A stretch of 64,000 bases of DNA from Microglena sp. YARC. Taxonomy: Eukaryota > Chlorophyta > Chlorophyceae > Chlamydomonadales > Chlamydomonadaceae. Positions 29,644 through 40,726 of the stretch are shown one piece after another. Within the stretch, counting starts at the first letter, position 1. Every line of letters starts with the position of its first letter. The translations under genes and the position numbers were made by a program. Location: positions 84,914,620-84,978,619 of the forward strand of contig CM039463.1 in assembly GCA_022414725.1 (NCBI GenBank), read 5' to 3'. Below the pieces are notes generated by a model. That model did not search any database. It was not told the DNA's origin and saw only the letters and a list, made by a program, of their open reading frames with translations.

Positions 29644-31119
29644 ATCTATATTGCACCCTAATTGGTTTTGTGGCCACGAGTTCACAACCATATGTTACTA
29701 GATGACGCTGGCATCGTCCGAAACCATTGGACCGGCAGGAAGGAATGGCGCATGGGTAGATGTAGGCGCAGGAAGATTGGCGAGGTCGGAGTTGAATTTA
29801 AAGGAGGCTGATAAGGAAGCCTATCTATATTTGAGTAAGTCGTTACAGTAGGATAACACACGAACAACACGGGACTGGGCGTATTAGTTTTCAGAGAAGA
29901 TGAAGTCTGGATATTTTGTTGCGAATAATTTTGCAGTCGCTCCGTACTTCTCTAGTGCCTGCGCCTGCAATTCGCATGCGCTATGCAGTACCTACGAATT
30001 AATCGGTAAAAGAAGATCTGAAGGAGCAGGACCTGGCGCATAGTAAAATGATGAGCGAGGAGAGAGACAGTCGCAACCTCTCAGCCTCGAGACGTCCCAC
30101 GACAACCTGCATGCTCCATGAAAACACTGGACGAGGCTGTACAGATTGCCTCGCCATTGATGAAATAGACGTAACTGTAGGTTTTACTCGGGAACAAACG
30201 AGACTGAGTACGCATGATGTTTCAGAAATAATGAAGTTGTGAGATTTTGTTGCGAGTATCTCTTCACTCGTTTCCTACTTCTGTAGCGCCTGCGCCTGCA
30301 GCTCGCATGGATAGAAGAAGGCCAAGACCGCACCAGCACCAGCTCATGGGATCGAGGTGGGAACGAGGCTCCATCAACTCCGCCATTGAAGAAGGGTTAA
30401 GCACCAGAATTTTCCTAGGCACGAAGCAAGGTGTTCGCATGATTGATATAATTGTCGAATTCCTAGGTGTTGCGAGTATCTCCCCAAGCACCTGCGCCTG
30501 CTGCTACGATGCGCCATGCGGCAGCTGAAATTTTGATGAAAGACCGAGGCTGGAAATGAGGCTCCAGCACCTCCACCATTAAACGAGGCTAGAGCAACTC
30601 AGACAGAAATGATTCTGCCCGAATGATTGTGCAAGTTCATAGGTTGTTGCTACTATTTCCCCCTCGCTCCCCCACTTATCAAGCGCCTGCGCCTCCAGTA
30701 GCATGCGCCATTCGGCACGTAGAAGTTCATAAATTCGCTCGTGCCCAGGTCTTGCTGGTCAACTGGTTTCGGACATTGCCAGCGTCATCTAAACCCCACT
30801 CAACACGTGGCACTTTCACCGTTGGCAGACAGTTGGCTTGTGGCATATCTCCTGTTTCCTGCTTTTCATTAACGGCGAAGCCCCCTCGCGCTCCCCCCCC
30901 CCCCCTCCCTGGAAGCTAATCTTCCTCGGCCACTACATGCCGGCTGTCTTTCTTGCACTATTCTGCGCATTCGCTCTCAACTCATTCTCTCCTCCGACCC
31001 ATGTCTTGAATTATCGCCACCTCCCTCACCCAGTGACTCCATGACCCGCATGCTAAACCAGAAGCTATCAAACACGTTCAAACTCATTCAGACAAAACAA
31101 TCTCACGAGGCGAAAAGGT
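29644..31119. repeat. Cluster of a dispersed CCTGCGCCTGC repeat
   Basis: Copies near 29935-29990, 30245-30310, 30470-30520 and 30640-30720 share GTTGCGAGTATCTC, then GCGCCTGCGCCTGCAG and CATGCGCCAT. A further copy lies at 33545-33660. A linked piece, GTTTCGGACATTGCCAGCGTCAT (30768-30790 here, about 33707 elsewhere), appears inverted near 29703-29725. No coding is supported. A poly-C run lies near 30892-30906. Confidence 0.55.
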
Positions 31120-31345
31120 GGCGAAAGACAGGTTTCGTCCGTTTTGGGCGGAGCCCCCCCTCCTGGGGGGCGGGAGCCCCCAGTGTTACCCATTTGTCCG
31201 TCCGACCATCCATCCGACCATCCATCATCCATCCGTCTGACCGCGATAAAGCCGGACACGTCAGCCAACGGCCTCGTAACTAACTCGCTTCCGTTGCCAC
31301 CTGTCGCTCCGTCGCGATCACTCTCCGCCAATTTTTAGCGTCGCT
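31120..31345 (+). repeat. Dispersed GC-hairpin repeat, copy 1
   Basis: A family of about 200 bp. It opens with a strong stem-loop GGCGGAGCCCCCC / GGGGGGCGGGAGCC and continues with CCATTTGTCCGTCCGACC, ACACGTCAGCCAACGGC and GCCACCTGTCGCTCC. It closes with TCTCCGCCAATTTTTAGCGTCGC. Other copies: 36918-37130 (minus), 48570-48800 (minus), 55310-55490 (diverged) and 63850-64000. Confidence 0.8.
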
Positions 31346-31499
31346 GGCAACGCTGCTTAGAACTTGTTTCTTGTTTGTTAGCAGAATAAAGTTTGTTAGC
31401 AGAATAATGAAGGGAGTGAAGAGCATGCTTGGACACTGAAGCGCTCTTTATTATAAGTATGAACGAGGCTGAGAACGAAGCCTCTCCATGATCGAGGGT

Positions 31500-31512
31500 C
31501 AGGCGTAGAAGT

Positions 31513-31562
<50 letters not shown>

Positions 31563-31563
31563 C
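31500..31563. repeat. (GT)n followed by a long poly-G tract
   Basis: GTGTGTGTGTG then more than 30 G. Length is probably unreliable. Confidence 0.9.
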
Positions 31564-33430
31564 TCTGTTCGAAACGAGGCTGAGAACGAGGCTCCTGCAA
31601 CTCCGCCACAAAACGAGGCATCGGCAGCAGGCTTGTGCAAGAAAGAAAGGAAGCTGTTCTCAACATTGGGCAAATATTTACGCCGAAAAGCATGCGTCAG
31701 GAGTCGGTACTGCAGCCACCTCCTTCGTCTGCGTCCGGTACAAGGGGTCGTGCGTTCGCGGGGCTGTGGTAGTTGGCTTTCCTGCGTTCTCGTGTGATTG
31801 GGGAATTGGCTTGCCACTTATCAATTTTGACGTCGAAATTGACAAAATCCACCGGTCGTGCGTTGCCGGTCGTGCGTTGCCGGGGCTGTCGTAGGTTTTC
31901 CCCGAAGGTGTACGGGGGAAAACGATGAGTTGGCCTTCCTGCGTTCTCGTGCGTTTGGGGAATTGGCCTGCCACTTGACACTTTGTCGTCAAAATTGACG
32001 AAATCCCCCGCTCCTACGGCGGTGGTCGACACTGGGTTGGCGAGGCACAGGAGGTCTGTTCTAGGTTACTAGGAAAGGAGGGGACTTGCGGCAGTGCGAC
32101 TGTCGGAGTTGACAATGGTCGAGAATTGTCTTGGAGGTGGAGACTTCGAGGACCTTGGAGGTTTATAAATTTGAGACTTGAGACTTGAGACTTGAGATTC
32201 GAGATTTGAGATATGAGACTTTGTTTGATTCCGACAGGAATCGGACATGGGTTGGCATGTTCGTGGTGAAGTTGGTGGATGATCAGTCCACCTTCTCCGT
32301 GGGGGAGCCACCCCCACAATTGATACCAATAAACTGAAAAAATTCTGGAGATCATGTAATCCGCTTGTGAAATTTGATTCCAATCGAATATGGTTAAGAA
32401 AATGTAGTTAGAATTTGACCGGAGGATCAAGTCAAAGTTTTGTTGTTTGACGGGTTTGAAATCTTCTTGGCTTGTCCCATTATCTGTTCGGACGCAAACT
32501 GGGCTACCAAGCTGTTTGAGTATCTTACAGAGCGCGGATTTTATTGTATCAAAAGACAGATCACTGCTATTTCCCCCGCAAGTTTTTCACTAATTAGCCC
32601 GTTTCCACCTCGTTGAAGAACTTATTTGATATCGTTAAGATGAGAATAATTTTCCTTCCGCAACGTCTTGGTTTGCTTTTGCTCCACGTTATCTTAAAGC
32701 ATTATGATAGAGTTGAAAAGATAAAGAAAGGAAGAACAGCAGAAGTTTCGCGCATCTTCCCTGGTCTAGGAAGTGTGGCTTGTGGTTTCGCAAATTACAA
32801 ATTAATATTATTATATATTCAGAAAGACTGTTGATTTTTGAAGGCCTATACACTACAAACTATTCTGCAGGTTTTTCCTGCTGTTGTTAGTATATATTTT
32901 TGCTGTTAAAGATGCCCACGGGTTATGCATAGATTGCTTCCCCCTTTATTGGGTTTGGTTCATAAAAAATCATATATGTTGCAACGTTTGCATGTTGAGA
33001 ATCATTATCTTAATGTTTGTGGACGTGTGTGAAGACTTTGGATCAGGTTTTGTGTAAGAAACGAGCACAATTGCAGAGAAGAAGAAGTATAAGGGTGTGA
33101 AAGAGATTTTCAGGAATTCATCAAAAGTACAATTCTCAATTTGTTGCTTAATTTATAGATTTTCAACCTGAATCCCTCCTCGCCGATCATAGTAATCCTC
33201 AGAATAATATTGATAATCCTCACCTGCTCCAGATGATTATAAAATAATCCTTAAACAACAATCCTTTATTATAGTCCTTCCAAATGTATATCAGAGTTTT
33301 GATAAGTTTATGATTGACAGCTAAAAACAAGGTTTCAATTTAGCTTATGTCATCAAAATATACATTAATAACAAGATGTAAGAATTAATAAAGACGAAGA
33401 AAACAGTCAAAATCGAAAATCAGAATTTTT
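31564..33430. other. Unique sequence without a supported gene
   Basis: Includes two similar segments near 31740-31830 and 31855-31960 (TTCCTGCGTTCTCGTG, GGGGAATTGGC) forming a diverged tandem duplication of about 120 bp. A short GAGACTTGAGACTTGAGA run lies near 32170-32210, and 32600-33430 is AT-rich. No convincing coding. Confidence 0.4.
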
Positions 33431-33544
33431 GAAAACTCTGGATTCGAGGATTCGAGGAAGAGAGCATCGCCACAAAAGACGGTCATCAACATTTTGTCTT
33501 TATATAACAAATATCCAGGCTTATTGGCGTCATTCTATTTTCAA

Positions 33545-33750
33545 TGTCCCGAGTTGTTGCGAGTATCTCCCCGTTCTCTTGCCTCCCCATTCTCAAGTGC
33601 CTGCGCCTGGAGCTGGAGTTAGCAATGCGCCAGAAGGGGCATGCGCCATGCGCGTGCGCATGCGCGCCAGCTAGGATTCTTAATTCGCTGCTGCCCGGTC
33701 TAGTTGGGTTTCGGACGTTGCCAGCGTCATCGCCTAAACCCCTCACACAC
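33545..33750. repeat. Further copy of the CCTGCGCCTGC dispersed repeat
   Basis: Carries GTTGCGAGTATCTCCCC, GTGCCTGCGCCTGGAG, CATGCGCCATGCGCG and TTTCGGACGTTGCCAGCGTCAT, matching the cluster at 29.6-30.8 kb. Confidence 0.6.
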
Positions 33751-33773
33751 TTGTCACTCTTCCATGCGGCGCT

Positions 33774-34157
33774 TCATCCATTCGGCACTTTCTTGACAGG
33801 GGGTATATTTTTAACTTTGTCGCTTATGCCCTTGTTACCCCTTTGTATAGCGGTGTCCTGTCCTGGCGCTGGCGGTGCCCTAAGATTAGTAAATCCGCAA
33901 GTGCAGTAGTACAGGAAAATCGCAGTACTGCAATACACCTTGTTCGAACATCGCCGAGCATGGCAGAAACTGAGCGCCTGTCTGTGAGCAACGCGAACAT
34001 TACCTGTGCCGTTCGTGCGATGTACAGTCAGTGAAGACCAGGCTTTGTGTTCATAATCCTCTTTCGCAATCATGGGCAACTGCGGGTCTGCGCCCAAAGG
34101 CAGACGAAGCAAATTTGTGATAGAGGGAGGAAGGACCCGCCCCTCCTCAGCGGCCAT
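33774..34157 (-). CDS. Unrecognised 127-codon open frame
   Basis: ATG-started and non-repetitive. The N-terminal part reads MAAEEGRVLPPSITNLL then PMIAKEDYEHKAWSSL, and a Cys-rich part follows (CHARRCSNKVYCS, YYCTC). No family recognised. It may be a first exon or a chance frame. Confidence 0.22.
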   Translation of the reverse strand: MAAEEGRVLPPSITNLLRLPLGADPQLPMIAKEDYEHKAWSSLTVHRTNGTGNVRVAHRQALSFCHARRCSNKVYCSTAIFLYYCTCGFTNLRAPPAPGQDTAIQRGNKGISDKVKNIPPVKKVPNG

Positions 34158-34255
34158 CCAAGTAGCTACATATTAGCGAAATACGAGTGCCCCTAGTGCC
34201 CCCACCCTAGTGCCCCTAAGTGCCTCTAGTGCCCCTAGTGCGTCTGACCAGGAAG

Positions 34256-34387
34256 ATGTCCAGCCTGAAGCGCAAGCCAAAACTCAGCCCGAGCTACATC
34301 TACAGCCAGGACGGTAGCCAGGAGCAGCGGGCTGCTGTTGCGGAAGGTCGAAAATCAAAGCCCTGTAGAGCGTGGCTCGACCATTAG
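34256..34387 (+). CDS. Short open frame, 43 codons, uncertain
   Basis: Reads MSSLKRKPKLSPSYIYSQDG then a basic Arg/Lys-rich tail ending RAWLDH. It follows a short AGTGCCCCTAGTGCC tandem repeat (34188-34245). No support beyond composition. Confidence 0.18.
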   Translation: MSSLKRKPKLSPSYIYSQDGSQEQRAAVAEGRKSKPCRAWLDH

Positions 34388-36045
34388 GGGAGGAGCCCAA
34401 TAGTGCGAGCCAGCAGCTCATGCCAAAGTCCTCAGAGGCGTCGAAGGCAGACAGCTGTGAATCAGTCCATAATCCAGGATGGACTCTTTGAAGGTACGCA
34501 CGTGTTTCGTCATGCGCGAAAAACCGAAGGTTTAGGGGGTCTAAATTAACCTAGCCTTCAATGATTTTCACATTTATTTTCTTGTATGGAAATAAAGACT
34601 TTGCATGGGTGCAATGCACGTCCTGTGCCATGTGCACATGCTGACCCCAGCCAATCCCAAATCTAGAAAGAGCTCCTCTCCCATTCTGATACTTCAATTA
34701 CAAAAAAGAATGTGAAACACAAGACCAAATAGAACCCACCTCAATGGAACCAATGGACGCTTGTTCTTGATTGACATAATCTACAGTGGCATGGTGAGTT
34801 TATACCTGAGTATGAAAACATACAAATAAGTTGCACAAGCCAATGCTGTTGTGGCCATGTACTATTGATGAAATTACTACCCCACACCCCCAAACCACCA
34901 ACCCATGAACATCCCATAACGCACTGAGAACCCCCTTGGATCTATTGTGGCATGTCATGGGTGGTAGGCCACAGGCTTACACTCATGTAACATGGCACAC
35001 CTTTAACATTGCTCTAAGCAATTCAAGGCCTTTGCATCACAACTCGCCGCTGCCACCGAAATATGCATCCGCTTAGCTTTCCCACATGTCAATGGTTTCC
35101 CGCCACCCGCAAACCACTGTCCCACGCGAGCACCAGGAAGATTCCTATAGATAGCCGTCAACTAAGGGCGCACTTACTAATCGAAAAATAGGCAAGTGTG
35201 GGGATCCGGAATTGCGAATTCTTCGCACGTTAGTTTATTGTGCAACGACAAGGTAATTAATTTTTGGCACCCCTAGTGGTTTAAGACCACGAGACCGCCA
35301 CAACGAAGAAATAGTCCGGCAGGGTCCAATACTACCCCAATTCAACCCCATACGACCCGCCATACGACCTCACCAAGCACCGGCGATAGCCTCCCCCCCA
35401 CCGCCCGCCCCACCCCACCCACCCCACCCACCCAACCACAGCCATTGTGACACCTACTAATGCCAATCCTGCCAACAAATGGGGTGGGTTTTGTTCGGGC
35501 TGTATTCGATGAGGAGTTTCTCGCTTTTTAAATATATCTTTAATTCAAAAGAAACTTCCTTGCTGATTGTCCACCACCAACAAATTACCACTATCTGGGC
35601 AGTGTTAATGAAATGCTTGCGATTCAACAGAGCTCTTAAGTGTCCACTATATAATTTTTCTTTTTTAGATTAGCTTAGCTATGTATATAGCTTTAGCTAA
35701 TCTATAAGCCTTTGGGTTCAGTCCCTTTCTTTTCTTTTTTCGGACGGGGGGCGGAGGTGGGGACCCCACCTTTTCTTTTCTTCGGCAAACCTGAACTCAA
35801 ACAACTTGAAAACAAGGACTGAGCAACTCGGCAAGTCAATCTACTCAACGACTCGCAACTCACTCAACACAACTCAGTAACTCGCGACACAGCAAATCAA
35901 CAACCGGAACTCAATAACTCGCAACTTGCCGGAACTGCAAAGCAAGTCAACAATTCGCAAGTCAACAACAAGCAAACGTCAACTCGTAAACTCGCAACAG
36001 AGTACCCTGCAGCCAGCAATGCGTGAGTGCGAAATTCTAGGTGCA
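34388..36045. other. Unique, partly AT-rich sequence
   Basis: Contains CCCACCCCACC runs near 35395-35445 and a CAACTCGCAA-rich stretch near 35800-36000 (imperfect 10-12 bp repeats of AACTCGCAACTC type). No gene recognised. Confidence 0.4.
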
Positions 36046-36170
36046 GACGATCATATATTTTTATTTTTCTTTTTCCTTTTTCGTTTTTTCCCTTTTTCTT
36101 TTTTCTTTTTCTTTTTTCTTTTTCTTTTTCTTTTTCTTTTTCTTTTCCTTCTTCTTTTCTTCTTTGTGCA
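36046..36170. repeat. (TTTTTC)n polypyrimidine tract
   Basis: Long T/C tract with an approximately 6-bp period. Confidence 0.9.
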
Positions 36171-36243
36171 TGATGTTCACAAGTCCCCCTAGACTCTGTC
36201 AAGCCGAGGGCACATTTGGAGAGGTGGGCCAGTAGGGCACCAG

Positions 36244-36628
36244 GAAAAATGTAATCATCTCGTCATCAAGCATCATCAGCCATCAGCATCAGCATCCAGC
36301 ATCAAGCAATCAGCATACAGCAGGCCTCATCAGCATCATCAGCATCATCATCAAGCATCATCAGCATCATCAGCATATCAGCAATCATAGCATCAGCATC
36401 ATCATCAGCATCATCATCAAGCATCATCATCAGCATCATCAGCATGCATCATCATCATCAGCATCAGCATCATCATCATCATCATCAATCATCATCATCA
36501 TCAACAAATCATCATCATCATCATCAGCATCATCAGCATCATTCAGCATCATCATCAGCATCATCAGCAGCATCAAGCCAGCACAGCAGCATCAGCAGCA
36601 TCAGCAGCATAGCAGCAATCAGCATCTT
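36244..36628. repeat. (CAT/CAG)n trinucleotide repeat
   Basis: CATCATCAGCATCAGC type array of about 380 bp; histidine/serine-rich open frames follow from it. Confidence 0.92.
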
Positions 36629-36886
36629 ACTTATCACGTTTGACAGTTATGATGACAGAAACATAAAGAAAAAAGGAAAAGTGAAATCCAGCGCTGCCAT
36701 AAGCCTCTTCGACCCTCTTGAATCCTCTGGACTCGCACTATGACCCTGCATTCGAACCCTTTGATCCTCTGCGACATCTCTCGTGCGCAGCGCAGAGGGT
36801 CCGAAGAGGCTTACACAGACCCTGGTTTGTTGTTTTTCCTTTTTTCCTTCAAATTGTCCATCAACAACTGTCAAAACGTGATAAGT
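36629..36886. mobile_element. Fold-back MITE (ACTTATCACGTTT ends)
   Basis: The left end ACTTATCACGTTTGACAG and the reverse complement of the right end (ACTTATCACGTTTTGACAG) match over about 27 bp with small differences. The arms extend inward, where AAGCCTCTTCGACCCTC near 36701 pairs with GAGGGTCCGAAGAGGCTT near 36796. 258 bp, non-coding. Confidence 0.6.
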
Positions 36887-36917
36887 TACCAAGCATGCCC
36901 TAAGGAACATGATCAAG

Positions 36918-37130
36918 TCCTATGCAAGCGTCGCAAGCGACGCGGAAAATTTGGCGGAGTGTGGTTGGCAACGGAACGAAAGGTGGCAACGATGGAGCGA
37001 CCGAAGCGAGTTAGTTACGCGATACGCTGGCTGATGTTCGGGCTTCCATTTTGTTTTTTCCGAGTTGGACCGGACAAATGGGGTAGACATGGGGCTCCCG
37101 CCCCCATTGAAAGAGGGGGCTCCACCAATC
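36918..37130 (-). repeat. Dispersed GC-hairpin repeat, copy 2
   Basis: Reverse orientation: GCGTCGCAAGCGACGC palindrome, TTTGGCGGAGTG, GGCAACGGAACGAAAGG, then GGGGGCTCC at the other end. Matches copies 1, 3, 4 and 5. Confidence 0.75.
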
Positions 37131-37133
37131 ATA

Positions 37134-37300
37134 TGGGAATATCATGTCAACATATTGGATATCATATGAATCATATGATGCCGCAGTCTGACTAAGGGCC
37201 CAAAGTTACCAATTAAATCAATATTCGTATAATGAAATTTGTATGATAATCATATGATATCATGCTCACTCTTTGGCCAATCATGGTGATATGCGATCCC
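37134..37300 (-). mobile_element. CATATG-rich MITE, copy 1
   Basis: Shares ATCATATGATGCCG.CAGTCTGACTA and ends GATATGCGATCCC with copies at 40929, 51021 and 61963. Terminal inverted repeats are rich in ATATCATATGATAT words. Diverged copy. Confidence 0.6.
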
Positions 37301-37472
37301 CAACCATGCCAATAGCCTTGTCTAGTCCGTATCTACCCGCACAACACTCCCCAAACTTTCCGCAGAAGTTATGTTTTTGCTGCTAACAGGTTTCTCACTA
37401 TTACAGACAGTTTGGCGGACGTTAAGTCAGAAAGCAATACAACCCGGCCAAAGTATTGAGCGTGTTTTTTAG

Positions 37473-37597
37473 ACTTGGTGGTGGCAGACTGTGGCGCTCA
37501 GTATGCAAGTAGGGATGGCTGGGTTATGGTGTGGTAGGTGTGTGTGTTGGGTGGGTGGGTTGTGGGTGTACAATGTTTTTGTTATTTTAGGGTTGTG

Positions 37598-37637
<40 letters not shown>

Positions 37638-38200
37638 TGGGGGGGGGGGGGGGGGGCTGTGATGCTCAGTAATGCAAGGTAGGGATGGCTTTGGATTATG
37701 GTGTTGTGGTGGGTGCGTGGGTGGGGGTGGGGGGGAAGTGTGGTTTTGTGTGTGTGTGTGTGTGTGTGTGTGACTGGTGGATGCTCAAGTATGCCAAGGT
37801 AGGGATGGCTTGGAATTATGGTGTGTTGTGGGGGTGTGGGGGAGTGTGGTGTGTGTGTGGGGGGGGGTGGGGTAGGTGTGTGTGTTTGGGGGTGGGGGTG
37901 GGGGGGTGGGGGGGGGACTGTGATGCTCTATGCAAGGTAGGGATGGCTGGATTATGGTGTGTGTTGTGCGTGGGGGGGGAGTGTGGTTTGTGTGTGTGTG
38001 TGTGTGTGTGTGTGGACTTGTGATGCTAGTATGCAATGTAGGGAATGGCTGGATTAATGGTGTTGTGTGGGGGGTGGGGGGGTGGGGGGGGATGTGGTGT
38101 GTGTGTGTGTGGGGGGGGGTAGGTGTGTGTTGGTGTGTGTGGGGGGGGGGGGACTGTGATGCTCAGTATGCAAAGGTGGGATGGCTGGATTATGGGTGGT
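37473..38200 (+). repeat. Candidate upstream kinase exon end with iterated donor copies
   Basis: TTTTTTAG at 37465-37472 could be an acceptor for a short exon (to about 37509; reading LVVADCGAQYA). The segment GATGCTCAGTATGCAAG|GTAGGGATGGCTGG then recurs about six times (37480-38190) between GT- and G-rich tracts. The pattern copies an exon end plus a 5' splice site, as at most kinase introns. The exon itself is uncertain because of the gap that follows. Confidence 0.35.
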
Positions 38201-38453
38201 GTGTGTGCGTGTGTGTGTGGGGGTGGGGGGGGGGGGGGGAGTGGGGTGTGTGGTGGGTGTGTGTGGGGGGTGGGGGTGGGTGGGTGGGTGGGTGGGGGGA
38301 TAGGGGGATTGTATGTTGTGGGTGGTTGTGGGTGGGTGGGTAATATTGTGTGTGTGTGGCCTGTCCGGGGGGAGTTGTGTGGTGTTGTGGTTTGTGTGGA
38401 TGTTGTGTGTGCGTTGTGTGGATGTGGTGTGTGTGTTATGGGGGGGGGGGGGG
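38201..38453. repeat. GT/G-rich satellite up to the gap
   Basis: Imperfect GTGTGGGTGGG sequence with poly-G before the N run. Confidence 0.85.
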
Positions 38454-39453
38454 NNNNNNNNNNNNNNNNNNNNNNNNNNNNNNNNNNNNNNNNNNNNNNN
38501 NNNNNNNNNNNNNNNNNNNNNNNNNNNNNNNNNNNNNNNNNNNNNNNNNNNNNNNNNNNNNNNNNNNNNNNNNNNNNNNNNNNNNNNNNNNNNNNNNNNN
38601 NNNNNNNNNNNNNNNNNNNNNNNNNNNNNNNNNNNNNNNNNNNNNNNNNNNNNNNNNNNNNNNNNNNNNNNNNNNNNNNNNNNNNNNNNNNNNNNNNNNN
38701 NNNNNNNNNNNNNNNNNNNNNNNNNNNNNNNNNNNNNNNNNNNNNNNNNNNNNNNNNNNNNNNNNNNNNNNNNNNNNNNNNNNNNNNNNNNNNNNNNNNN
38801 NNNNNNNNNNNNNNNNNNNNNNNNNNNNNNNNNNNNNNNNNNNNNNNNNNNNNNNNNNNNNNNNNNNNNNNNNNNNNNNNNNNNNNNNNNNNNNNNNNNN
38901 NNNNNNNNNNNNNNNNNNNNNNNNNNNNNNNNNNNNNNNNNNNNNNNNNNNNNNNNNNNNNNNNNNNNNNNNNNNNNNNNNNNNNNNNNNNNNNNNNNNN
39001 NNNNNNNNNNNNNNNNNNNNNNNNNNNNNNNNNNNNNNNNNNNNNNNNNNNNNNNNNNNNNNNNNNNNNNNNNNNNNNNNNNNNNNNNNNNNNNNNNNNN
39101 NNNNNNNNNNNNNNNNNNNNNNNNNNNNNNNNNNNNNNNNNNNNNNNNNNNNNNNNNNNNNNNNNNNNNNNNNNNNNNNNNNNNNNNNNNNNNNNNNNNN
39201 NNNNNNNNNNNNNNNNNNNNNNNNNNNNNNNNNNNNNNNNNNNNNNNNNNNNNNNNNNNNNNNNNNNNNNNNNNNNNNNNNNNNNNNNNNNNNNNNNNNN
39301 NNNNNNNNNNNNNNNNNNNNNNNNNNNNNNNNNNNNNNNNNNNNNNNNNNNNNNNNNNNNNNNNNNNNNNNNNNNNNNNNNNNNNNNNNNNNNNNNNNNN
39401 NNNNNNNNNNNNNNNNNNNNNNNNNNNNNNNNNNNNNNNNNNNNNNNNNNNNN
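38454..39453. other. Assembly gap, exactly 1000 N
   Basis: The round length indicates a placeholder. Frames that appear to span it are artefacts. The gap lies between two different satellites, so real size is unknown. Confidence 0.98.
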
Positions 39454-40545
39454 TTCTCACTCCTGAACCCTTCTCACTCCTGAACCCTTTCTCACTCCTC
39501 ACCTCCTCTCACCTCCTCTCACTCCTTGAACATTTCACTCCTGAACCCTTCTCACTCCCCACCTCCTCTCACTCCTGAACCCTTCTCACTCCCCACCTCC
39601 TCTCACTCCTGAACCCTTCTCACTCCTCACCTCCTCTCACCTCCTCTCACTCCTGAAAACCCTCTCTCTCGCTGAACCCTTCTCACTCCTCACCTCCTCT
39701 CACCTCCTCTCACTCCTGAACACTTCTCACTCCTGAACCCTTCTCACTCCCCACCTCCTCTCACTCCTGAACCCTTCTCACTCCCCACCTCCTCTCACTC
39801 CTGAACCCTTCTTCACTCCTCACCTCCTCTCACCTCCTCTCACTCCTGAACCCTTCTCACTCCTCACCTCCTCTCACTCCCCATCTTCTCTCACTCCCCA
39901 CCTCCTCTCACTCCTCACCTACTCTCACTCCCCATCTTCTCTCACTCCCCACCTCCTCTCACTCCTGAACCCTTCTCACTCCCCACCTCCTCTCACTCCT
40001 GAACCCTTCTCACTCCCCACCTCCTCTCACTCCTGAACCCTTCTCACTCCCCACCTCCTCTCACTCCTGAACCCTTCTCACTCCCCACCTCCTCTCACTC
40101 CTGAACCCTTTTCACTCCCCACCTCCTCTCACTCCTGAACCCTTCTCACTCCCTGACCCTTCTCACTCCTTGAACCCCGTCTCACTCCTGAACCCTTCTC
40201 ACTCCCCACCTCCTCTCACTCCTGAACCCTTCTCATCCTGAAACCCTTTTCTCACTCCTGAATCCTTCTCATCCCACCTCCTCTCACTCCTGAAGCCTTC
40301 TCACTCCCCACCTCCTCTCACTCCTGAAGCCTACTCACTCCCCACCTCCTCTTCACTCCCTGAAACCCTTTCTCACTCCCCATTCTTCTCTCACCCCCAC
40401 TCTCACCTCTCATCCTACCTACTCTCACTCCCCATCTTCTTTCACTCCCCACCCCTCCTCCAATCCTAACCCTTCTCACTTCCCACCTCCTCTCACTCCT
40501 GAACCCTTCTCACTCCTTATCTCCTCTCACTCCTGAACCTTTCGC
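39454..40545. repeat. Minisatellite CTCACTCCTGAACCCTT / CCCCACCTCCT
   Basis: About 30 units of 36 bp and variants. It lies directly upstream of the 40559 acceptor and shares its pyrimidine-rich character, so it is part of the upstream intron. Confidence 0.9.
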
Positions 40546-40558
40546 CCTCCCTGCCTAG

Positions 40559-40726
40559 CTGCCTGATGCCAGTGGCCAACAAGAGAGAGTGCAACCAGTA
40601 AGTAGCCTGAAGATGAGCGAGAGCCAGCGACTGCTTTCTGGTATCCTAGCGCAAGGCGGTGTCATGCAAACTCCTTTAGTGATGAAGAGAACCGTCCTCA
40701 GAGTCTGTGTCCAAAAAAAAGAACAG
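40559..40726 (+). CDS. Kinase gene exon a (56 codons)
   Basis: Acceptor CTGCCTAG, donor GAACAG|GTGAGG, phase 0 at both ends. Reads LPDASGQQERVQPVSSL, then SQRLLSGILAQGGVMQ and VLRVCVQKKEQ. Non-repetitive, between a minisatellite and a C-rich tract. N-terminal region of unknown fold. Confidence 0.6.

Noticed and set aside
38054..39578. Four long frames crossing the N run
   Set aside because: N translates without stops; the frames have no real sequence support.
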